The notes under the pieces are model-generated. The model was given only the letters and a program-made list of their open reading frames with translations. It had not been told where the DNA came from and did no database searches. Of a stretch of DNA of 6,718 nt, positions 1 through 5,091 are shown piece after piece; positions within the stretch are counted from its first letter, which is position 1; each line of letters opens with the position of its first letter. Origin of the DNA: Candidatus Woesearchaeota archaeon (GTDB lineage Archaea; Nanobdellota; Nanobdellia; Woesearchaeales; JACRKL01); assembly GCA_016219795.1 (NCBI GenBank), contig JACRKK010000021.1, forward strand, positions 1-6,718, written 5' to 3'. The translations under genes and the position numbers were made by a program.

Positions 1-123
1 TTCCAATTCTACTGGAATTTCATGAAACCTATCAACGAAAAACTGACACCAGCAATAATCGAAGGACAAGCAACCAAGGTCTGGACATGGGGAAATTTTC
101 TTCATACAAAATTAAAGTATCTT
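1..123 (+). mobile_element. Right end of an IS1-like insertion sequence (partial)
   Basis: This is the 3' part of an insertion sequence. Its outer boundary is set by the end of the inverted-repeat match at position 123; the match fails at 124 and beyond. The element stops 14 bp beyond the last base of the hef stop codon, so it sits just downstream of hef without cutting it. The family is inferred from the transposase tail; the exact boundary could shift by a few bases. Confidence 0.65.
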
Positions 124-126
124 TAA
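1..126 (+). CDS. IS1-like transposase, C-terminal fragment (5' end outside window)
   Basis: Reading frame 1 is open from the window edge to a TAA at 124-126 and encodes 41 residues. It contains a YWNFMKP segment followed by LTPAI and KVWTW. This resembles the C-terminal tail of IS1-like DDE transposases, where a Y-x-NF-x-(R/K)P stretch is followed by TPA and a VWTW motif (family pattern recalled, not searched). The protein would cut and join DNA at the ends of its own insertion sequence. The last sense codons run through a 13-bp inverted repeat (111-123) that matches the left end of the IS at the other edge of the window, which supports the mobile-element assignment. The frame converges on hef, whose stop codon is only 11 bp away on the opposite strand. 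The catalytic region lies outside the window, so activity cannot be judged. Confidence 0.75.
   Translation, partial: FQFYWNFMKPINEKLTPAIIEGQATKVWTWGNFLHTKLKYL
111..123 (+). repeat. Right terminal inverted repeat of the IS
   Basis: ATTAAAGTATCTT is the exact reverse complement of AAGATACTTTAAT at 6597-6609. Reading further into each element, the two ends agree at 17 of 19 positions. The repeat overlaps the last codons of the transposase. Confidence 0.75.
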
Positions 127-137
127 TAAGACACTAC

Positions 138-2336
138 CTATTTTTCATAATCCTTCTCCACCACTTCCTTGATTCTCGCAGCAAGTTTCTCTCCAATGCC
201 TTCCACTAACTTTAGCTGCTCTACGTCAGCGTTAATGATGTTCTTCACCGTGCTGAAGTCTTTGAGCAGTTGCTTGGCTAGCACAGGCCCAATGTTAGGA
301 AGCGCAGAGACAATGTATTCCTGCTGCTCTTTAAGCGTTGGCGGCTTTTTGGAGCCGTGAGGATTAAAATCAAGACCACCTTCTTCTTGTTCACGCTTTG
401 CCGTCGCTAAAATGAGATTTGCACTCTCTTTAGTGGTGCGCGTAAACATAAGAGGGATGCCAAAACTAACCGCGATGGTGGCAAGCAGGCCAGCAATGGC
501 ATTAGGATGGACTTTTCGGACTGCATAAATATTCTCAATCCCCTCAACGATGATAAAGGGACGGTCAAAACGGTGCTTGAGATCCTTAACCTGGTTCAGA
601 AGCCTGCCGTCAATTAAAGAGTCCACAAAATCATGCACCGTCTTGTATTCAATGCCACACCTGCCGCTGCATACATAATCTGCAATTTCCAGCTGCTCCA
701 TCCGCACGTCTGCACCAAGCTCAATCAATTCCTTGATAACACCAGAGCCTTTTTCCCTATAATCAACAAATATCTTAGGCTTGTAATCCATATAAGAAAC
801 AAGAGTTTCTGCTTTTGGTTTGGAGAGCGTGAGTTTTAGTTTTGAGCGAATATCTGCAAGGTTCCGGTACATACGCTTTTCCTTATGGTGCGCAACCCAC
901 CTATAGGCCTCGTCTCTGGTATTTTTGGTGAAGAGCATGAGCACCTTTCCTTTCTCCTGCCTGCCTGTCCTTCCTCTGCGCTGAATGGTACGAATGGCAC
1001 TAGGCACTGGTTCATAGAAAATAACCGCATCCACTTGGGGTATGTCAAGCCCCTCTTCAGCAACACAGGTTGCTACAATAACATTATAGATGCCATCCTT
1101 GAATTGCTGCATCATTTCCAGCTGTTTTTTCTGCGTCAGGCCGGAACCGTTTTTGTTGGCTTGCCCCACAAACAGACCAGCTTTGACGCCGGGAATCTCA
1201 CCAATTTGCTCCATAATTTTTGCACCTGAATCACGGTATTGGGTGAAAATGATAATCTTGCTATCATCAGTAAGGTTTTCCTGCAGAACTTTTTTAAGTG
1301 CTGTAAGCTTGGGGTGATCGACCTCCGCAGCAAACATATTTTTTGTCTGCGTGTAGGCAGACCTAAAATGCAAGTCCATTACCAGATTCTGAACCGCCTT
1401 GACTTTGGAGGTCCTGGATTCTTCCATCAGCTTTTCCATGTAGGCGTGTAGGGAATGAATACCTTGTGTCTCTATGAGTTCAATGGCGTGCTGCACTTTC
1501 ATGGCTTCTGCAGCATAGGATAGAGATTTCAAAACCTCAAAGGATTTGTTGCCCTGTGCCAGCTCGTGCTGCAAGTGACCCTGCAATGAGAGCATGTCTT
1601 TTCTGGAGAGTTCACCCTCGCGCGTTATAAATCCTAGTTTTTTTATCTCATGCAACTTTGTCCGGAAACAGTCCTTAAGAAACTTTTGGATGGACTGAAA
1701 TGAGGTAGGAAGCTCAACAGGAATCCAAGTAATGTCCACTTCCTGTATATACGGCTTGACATCAGGATCATTTTCTGTGCGTATCTCTATTTCTTCAATA
1801 TAGAGGTTTTTACACACTTCCATAATCTTTTCCATGTCTGAGCCAGGAGATGCGGTGAGAGCAAGAATCCGTGGATATTTAGCAAGCTTATCATACTGCT
1901 TTGCAATAAAATTATAGGCATAATCGCCTACGGCTCTGTGGGCTTCATCCACACCAAGAAGACTAACTTCCTCCAGATTGATTTGCTTGTTAATGATGTC
2001 GTTTTCAAGCCCCTGTGGCGTGCTGAAGATGATGGTGGATGTTTTCCACAGTTCCGCCCGCTTGGCAGGACTGACGTTGCCGGTAAAGGTGGCAAGCTTG
2101 TCTTCCGGCAGGTCAAAATGCTTGACAAATACCTGCTTGTATTGGTCAATCAATGGCCGGGTGGGACCGATGAACAGAATCTTGGAATCCGGATAGAGCC
2201 GCAGACGGTGAGCTGCAAGCATCAGGAAAATGTTGGTTTTGCCAAGGCCCGTTGGTAGAACAACTAAGGTATTCTTCTGACTCGCTGTGGCAAAGATGGT
2301 CTGCTGATACAGCCTAGGTGCAAAGTTTTTGATCAT
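138..2336 (-). CDS. hef: Hef helicase-nuclease (archaeal XPF/FANCM family)
   Basis: Hef is an ATP-dependent SF2 helicase fused to an XPF-type nuclease; it processes stalled forks and other branched DNA in archaea. All expected parts are present in 732 residues, close to the usual Hef length. Helicase domain 1 has Walker A PTGLGKT (28-34), PTRPLIDQ (58-65), DEAH (130-133) and LTASPG (160-165). A helical insertion follows at about 195-345. Helicase domain 2 has IIIFTQYRDS (361-370), FVGQA (389-393), EEGLDIP (427-433) and QRRGRTGR (452-459). The ERCC4 nuclease domain spans about 520-645, with VDYRE (524-528), ADY (552-554), EYKTVHD (563-569) and DGRL (576-579). Tandem helix-hairpin-helix motifs lie at 679-728. 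The nuclease signature, usually GD...ERKx3D, reads AD...EYKx3D here; the acidic and lysine residues remain. The ATG overlaps the stop of the upstream DinD-like gene (ATGA), so translation is probably coupled. Confidence 0.96.
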   Translation of the reverse strand: MIKNFAPRLYQQTIFATASQKNTLVVLPTGLGKTNIFLMLAAHRLRLYPDSKILFIGPTRPLIDQYKQVFVKHFDLPEDKLATFTGNVSPAKRAELWKTSTIIFSTPQGLENDIINKQINLEEVSLLGVDEAHRAVGDYAYNFIAKQYDKLAKYPRILALTASPGSDMEKIMEVCKNLYIEEIEIRTENDPDVKPYIQEVDITWIPVELPTSFQSIQKFLKDCFRTKLHEIKKLGFITREGELSRKDMLSLQGHLQHELAQGNKSFEVLKSLSYAAEAMKVQHAIELIETQGIHSLHAYMEKLMEESRTSKVKAVQNLVMDLHFRSAYTQTKNMFAAEVDHPKLTALKKVLQENLTDDSKIIIFTQYRDSGAKIMEQIGEIPGVKAGLFVGQANKNGSGLTQKKQLEMMQQFKDGIYNVIVATCVAEEGLDIPQVDAVIFYEPVPSAIRTIQRRGRTGRQEKGKVLMLFTKNTRDEAYRWVAHHKEKRMYRNLADIRSKLKLTLSKPKAETLVSYMDYKPKIFVDYREKGSGVIKELIELGADVRMEQLEIADYVCSGRCGIEYKTVHDFVDSLIDGRLLNQVKDLKHRFDRPFIIVEGIENIYAVRKVHPNAIAGLLATIAVSFGIPLMFTRTTKESANLILATAKREQEEGGLDFNPHGSKKPPTLKEQQEYIVSALPNIGPVLAKQLLKDFSTVKNIINADVEQLKLVEGIGEKLAARIKEVVEKDYEK

Positions 2337-3169
2337 CGGAGCTGCCTTCTTTTTTCTTGCTCTGTTAGGCTAAGAAAGTTCTCATTTGAAATCACTTTTC
2401 TTTTAGTTTTTTTTTCAAGGTTTAATCTTGCACCTTTTGCTACTTTGCCACCTTCTTTTGATGCCGTTTTATGTTCTGGAAAGGTTTGCGGATCATGCAC
2501 ACGCTCAAGCTCAGCAGTTGACGCTTCGCCGAGCATGTTGAAGATAAGTTCCAGATCTGTCATGTGATCTCTGAGGTTTTCTTTGTCCAGTCTTTTGAGT
2601 TTCTTGTATTCGCTTGGCGTCATACCAAAGCTTGCTTTAGAGATCTCTGCTGTGAGGATAGAGAAGTCTTCCTGTTTGTTAACGCCTCTTTTTTTCCATT
2701 CGTCTGTCAAGTCCTGGCGGACAGAGATACCCCGCAGACGCTTGTCAATCCATGATTTAGAGTAGCCTTTCTTTTCATAGAGCTCTTTCATACGTTCTTG
2801 GGCAAGCTCTGGGTTCTGAATTTCTTCTATTCTTTCATAGCCAACTTGCGCTAACCATAATTTAAAAGGTTCTGCTTTTGGAGAAGGAATTGACTGGATA
2901 ATTCTAAAAAGGGACTTGGTAGTAGCGCAGTCTGTTTCATAGTGTTTGCCATCTGAGGATGGTAATTTCAGTTGTCGACAAATTGTCGATAACTCAATCC
3001 AACCCGAATCCGCTTCTCTTTTCTTTAATCTGTACCAATAATCTCTAGCATCTAAACTCTCGGTCAATGCCCCTACTACATCAATCACCGAAAAATACCA
3101 TTCGTTATTATGCCATAATCTACGGATGTTCTTGTCCTGGAAGACCACTAATGCCGCTTCTTTGTCCAT
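2333..3169 (-). CDS. Bro-N / DinD-like protein (DNA-damage-inducible protein D family)
   Basis: A 278-residue soluble protein. Residues about 5-110 look like a Bro-N domain (phage antirepressor N-terminus), with the typical aromatic-rich start WYFSVIDVVGALTES and a later FKLWLAQVGYERI. Residues about 120-268 resemble the C-terminal part of E. coli DinD in length and pattern: SWIDKRLRGI, DEWKKRGV, DFSILTAEISKASFGMTPS, ENLRDHMTDLELIFNMLGE and KEGGKVAKGAR. The tail is strongly basic. E. coli DinD is SOS-induced and inhibits RecA filaments; whether this protein does likewise is unknown. It is the first gene of a two-gene operon, and its TGA overlaps the hef ATG by four bases. A TATA-like box is centred 27 nt upstream of the ATG and there is no SD, which suggests a leaderless mRNA. 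Similar proteins are common in bacteria, so horizontal acquisition is plausible. No homology search was possible. Confidence 0.87.
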   Translation of the reverse strand: MDKEAALVVFQDKNIRRLWHNNEWYFSVIDVVGALTESLDARDYWYRLKKREADSGWIELSTICRQLKLPSSDGKHYETDCATTKSLFRIIQSIPSPKAEPFKLWLAQVGYERIEEIQNPELAQERMKELYEKKGYSKSWIDKRLRGISVRQDLTDEWKKRGVNKQEDFSILTAEISKASFGMTPSEYKKLKRLDKENLRDHMTDLELIFNMLGEASTAELERVHDPQTFPEHKTASKEGGKVAKGARLNLEKKTKRKVISNENFLSLTEQEKRRQLR

Positions 3170-3192
3170 GGATGCAGGAAAAGGGAATGGGG

Positions 3193-3199
3193 TTTAAAA
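3193..3199 (-). promoter_or_regulatory. TATA-like box for the DinD-like/hef operon
   Basis: TTTTAAA on the minus strand is centred about 27 nt before the ATG at 3169, the distance expected for an archaeal TATA box driving a leaderless transcript. No purine-rich SD sequence precedes the ATG. The hairpin array starts only about 15 bp upstream of the box, so it could influence this promoter. Confidence 0.5.
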
Positions 3200-3242
3200 G
3201 CCTTGCGTGAGGATGTCCAGTGGGGAGTGGCTACGACACGAC

Positions 3243-3280
3243 ACACTGGATCTGCAGGCTTTGCCTGCTTTATCCAGTGT
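3243..3280. repeat. Strong hairpin: 9-bp plus 6-bp stem
   Basis: ACACTGGAT (3243-3251) pairs with ATCCAGTGT (3272-3280). Inside them GCAGGC (3254-3259) pairs with GCCTGC (3263-3268) around a TTT loop. Small internal bulges (CT and TTT) separate the two stem segments. No U-run follows on either strand, so it is not a classic intrinsic terminator. Confidence 0.8.
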
Positions 3281-3301
3281 CCAGTGAACGAAGTGAGCTG
3301 G

Positions 3302-3339
3302 CACTGGGCCAGTAGAACCATGTTCTACGCTGTCCAGTG
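3302..3339. repeat. Second hairpin with a 7-bp perfect inner stem
   Basis: Outer arms CACTGG (3302-3307) and CCAGTG (3334-3339) enclose GTAGAAC (3312-3318), CAT and GTTCTAC (3322-3328). It has the same plan as the neighbouring hairpin, with a shared outer arm and a different inner palindrome. This looks like a repeated module with variable cores. Confidence 0.75.
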
Positions 3340-3359
3340 GGGAGTGGCAAATAAGCGAA

Positions 3360-3929
3360 TCAATATTCATGCCCCGCGCACAACAGATTAAAGGGAAGGG
3401 CACGCACCCTCTCAATGCTTTGCTCCATCTTCGCCGGAACAGAAGATGGCAGGTCTGTTCTTCCATAACACCCTTCCCTAAAATAAGTGTCGCCTGAAAA
3501 CAGAACCTTCCTGCTTTTGTCCCAAAAGCAGACACTGCCTATTGTGTGTCCTGGTGTCAACAACACATCAAAACCGCAGATGGTTTTGGGAAGCGTCTTG
3601 ACAGGAATCGTGAAAAGCCCTACAAGCTTTTCATCAAGGATGGTGCCGTAGGCGTCATTTTTGAAGAACGCAAGCTCCTCTTTGGATGCATAAAAAGTGG
3701 CGTTGGGGAACATATCAAAATTGCCGATATGGTCACAATGCAGATGCGTAAGCAACACAACCGAAACCTGGGCTGGGTCAACAACAGAAGAAATCTCTTG
3801 GGCTATTGCTTTCTGGTTGGGCCGATGACCGGTGTCCACCATCACCCATTTTCCGTTAACATTCAGCAGATAACAGCAAGAGAAGTGGCTTGTTTTCCAC
3901 AGCCACGGCAACAGTTTAGTCGCGAACAT
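3360..3929 (-). CDS. Metallo-beta-lactamase-fold hydrolase (glyoxalase II-like)
   Basis: A 189-residue cytosolic MBL-fold hydrolase with the full binuclear metal site: HLHCDH (62-67), PGHT with His128, GDT with Asp147 and a closing GHEY with His187. The GDTYFREGCYGRTDLP stretch is typical of the glyoxalase II / hydroxyacylglutathione hydrolase-like branch. The substrate cannot be deduced; this superfamily includes thioesterases, lactonases and sulfur dioxygenases. The protein ends immediately after GHEY, so it lacks the C-terminal helices of classic glyoxalase II and is a minimal version. The ATG overlaps the end of the upstream membrane-protein gene by 14 bp and is preceded by a strong SD, which fixes this start. 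It is the last gene of the M50-like operon; a link to those membrane proteins is inferred only from position. Confidence 0.93.
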   Translation of the reverse strand: MFATKLLPWLWKTSHFSCCYLLNVNGKWVMVDTGHRPNQKAIAQEISSVVDPAQVSVVLLTHLHCDHIGNFDMFPNATFYASKEELAFFKNDAYGTILDEKLVGLFTIPVKTLPKTICGFDVLLTPGHTIGSVCFWDKSRKVLFSGDTYFREGCYGRTDLPSSVPAKMEQSIERVRALPFNLLCAGHEY

Positions 3930-4242
3930 AGCCCTCCTGATGGAGCTTGAAGCTGATAATATTTGCTATAAGAAACAAAAGCATTACTGCTCTTTTGTCC
4001 CCATAGAAATCGCCCAAAATATAGCCAATCAAAAATATACCAATAATAATGTAATACGCAATCTTGGTGGAATCTTTCCTGCGGAAAAAAAGCCGTCCGG
4101 AAATGAAACCACAGGCGATGATGGTGATGTAACTTAAGACTGCGCTTGCCAAAAAGAGCGCAAGTAGAAACCCAATAATCAGGGCGATAAGCATCACCAG
4201 TTCAACCATATTCTCAAAAAAATTGAAGCCTTTTTTATTCAT
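3916..4242 (-). CDS. Small multi-helix membrane protein, function unknown
   Basis: About 108 residues, almost all hydrophobic. Using the ATG numbering, helices lie at roughly 13-32, 34-52, 61-77 and 84-99, with charged turns RLFFRRKDSTK and GDFYGDKR between later helices and a short polar tail. I do not recognise a named family; similar small proteins next to M50-like genes occur in DPANN genomes as I recall, unverified. The start is chosen at the ATG at 4242: GGTGA lies 6 nt upstream, a good anti-SD match. A TTG at 4248, two codons earlier, would leave no spacing and overlap the upstream stop. The gene begins 2 nt after the M50-like stop and its end overlaps the MBL gene by 14 bp, so the three genes are surely co-transcribed. 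It may be a partner or assembly factor of the M50-like protein (inference). Confidence 0.85.
   Translation of the reverse strand: MNKKGFNFFENMVELVMLIALIIGFLLALFLASAVLSYITIIACGFISGRLFFRRKDSTKIAYYIIIGIFLIGYILGDFYGDKRAVMLLFLIANIISFKLHQEGYVRD
3933..3938 (-). promoter_or_regulatory. Shine-Dalgarno site of the MBL gene
   Basis: AGGAGG on the minus strand, a few bases before the ATG at 3929 and inside the last codons of the upstream gene. It is the strongest SD in the window and supports internal-operon initiation at this ATG despite the overlap. Confidence 0.75.
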
Positions 4243-4244
4243 AG

Positions 4245-5027
4245 TCAATCACCAAAGCTGTCCCATGCGCCTTTTTCAAATCCAAGGTAATACAGTATCC
4301 AGATAAGCGCACCAAAAAGTGCCGCTATAATCAGCGTCAGCCAAAAAGACACGTTGAGGGCAAGAAGTGCGCCTATGGCAATAAAGAGGCCGAGGAGGAA
4401 CGCATAGAGGGGCCTTGAAAAATAGAAGATGTGGGCACCGTTTAAGGGAGGGATAGGGAGCATGTTGATAACTGCAAACCAAAGGTTGATGGCAACGGCT
4501 TTAATAAGAAGGGGATTTTCGGGGAAAAATCCAAGAAGCATCCGAAAGAAAAGTGCAAGGAAAATGAGAGCAATAGGTCCTGCCATGCAAGCGATGGCGT
4601 ACGCCTGATTGTTTCTACCGTACCTAAAGTAGCCAATGCGGTGGGTTGTCAGATGCTGCACAATAAGGCCGCCAGGCAGGAAAAGGAACCATACATAGCC
4701 GCGGGTGACAAACGTCACAATCAGAGCAAACACAAGACCACCTGGCCAGAATTTAAATTCTCCCCGAAATCCAACAATGATGGAAAACAACCGGCAGAAG
4801 GTCATCCAGACAATCATGGTAAGCAAAATAATAAGGGATGCATTAAACCAGTTGAAAAACCCTAAATAGACATTGACTTCATTGGTGATGCCCCATTCAC
4901 GAAACGAAACCATAAAGCCCATGACCACTACTGATATCATGATGTTTTGGACTTCTTTGGGAGAAAATTTGAAGTACAGCTTCAGCCGGTCTTTCATTTC
5001 CGGGAAAAAGGATGGAGGAATAGGCAT
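4245..5027 (-). CDS. M50/site-2-protease-like membrane protein, probably catalytically inactive
   Basis: A 260-residue polytopic membrane protein with about six hydrophobic helices. The pattern follows small archaeal M50 (site-2 protease) proteins: FKFSPKEVQ near the start (19-27), GEFKFWPGGLVFAL (89-102), LPGGLIV (117-123), an AGP motif (149-151) and NMLPIPPLNGAHIF (188-201). Active M50 enzymes carry HExxH in an early helix and an Asp in an NPxPPLDG-type motif as the third zinc ligand. Here the helix expected to hold HExxH reads WMTFCRLF (74-81), and the later motif ends in NG rather than DG (Asn196). No HExxH occurs anywhere in the protein. It is therefore probably a pseudoprotease or a membrane scaffold. 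It is the first gene of a three-gene operon; a perfect archaeal TATA box 28 nt upstream and no SD suggest leaderless translation. Confidence 0.8.
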   Translation of the reverse strand: MPIPPSFFPEMKDRLKLYFKFSPKEVQNIMISVVVMGFMVSFREWGITNEVNVYLGFFNWFNASLIILLTMIVWMTFCRLFSIIVGFRGEFKFWPGGLVFALIVTFVTRGYVWFLFLPGGLIVQHLTTHRIGYFRYGRNNQAYAIACMAGPIALIFLALFFRMLLGFFPENPLLIKAVAINLWFAVINMLPIPPLNGAHIFYFSRPLYAFLLGLFIAIGALLALNVSFWLTLIIAALFGALIWILYYLGFEKGAWDSFGD

Positions 5028-5051
5028 ATGGAGGTTTTCTGGGGGTTGTGA

Positions 5052-5059
5052 TATTTAAA
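5052..5059 (-). promoter_or_regulatory. TATA box of the M50-like operon
   Basis: TTTAAATA on the minus strand matches the archaeal TATA consensus exactly. It is centred about 28 nt before the ATG at 5027, which places the transcription start at or next to the start codon. The bases before the ATG (ACCTCCAT) are not an SD. No clear purine-rich BRE is visible upstream. Confidence 0.7.
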
Positions 5060-5091
5060 GGTGTTGGTGGATTTTGCGATATCTGAGAGAA

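Larger units (their letters stand above)
3214..3348. repeat. Intergenic nested inverted-repeat array (CCAGTG/CACTGG)
   Basis: The region starts and ends with the same 18-mer, TGTCCAGTGGGGAGTGGC, at 3214-3231 and 3331-3348. Six copies of CCAGTG or its complement CACTGG lie at 3217, 3244, 3274, 3281, 3302 and 3334 in the order F-R-F-F-R-F, so several alternative stem-loops can form. Short perfect palindromes sit inside two of them. There is no coding potential here beyond chance frames. It lies between the end of the MBL gene and the promoter of the DinD-like/hef operon. It could be a dispersed palindromic element, a transcript-end structure or a protein-binding site; the sequence does not decide. 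Confidence 0.8.

Noticed and set aside
1938..2258. Plus-strand open frame of 106 codons opposite the hef helicase domain
   Set aside because: It lies wholly opposite conserved helicase motifs, so it is a reverse-strand shadow with no promoter or SD of its own.
2972..2992. Two near-identical TTGTCGA(C/T)AA units in tandem, considered as operator half-sites
   Set aside because: They lie inside the DinD-like coding region, far from the promoter, and occur only once as a pair; coincidence is the simpler reading.
3243..3280. The strong hairpin as an intrinsic terminator of the MBL operon
   Set aside because: No U-rich run follows the stem on the minus strand, and archaeal termination relies mainly on U-tracts.
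3214..3348. Possible mini-CRISPR array
   Set aside because: The repeats are short, alternate in orientation and are spaced irregularly; there are only two copies of the 18-mer and no cas genes.
3194..3535. Open frame of 113 codons on the minus strand across the hairpin array and the end of the MBL gene
   Set aside because: It overlaps the well-supported MBL frame, runs through inverted repeats and has no protein-like pattern or start signal.
3546..3950. Plus-strand open frame of 134 codons opposite the MBL gene
   Set aside because: The minus strand here encodes an intact MBL fold with all metal ligands; the plus frame has no recognisable features.
4240..4248. TTG at 4248 as start of the small membrane protein
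   Set aside because: The GGTGA site would directly abut the TTG, whereas the ATG at 4242 has a normal 6-nt spacing.
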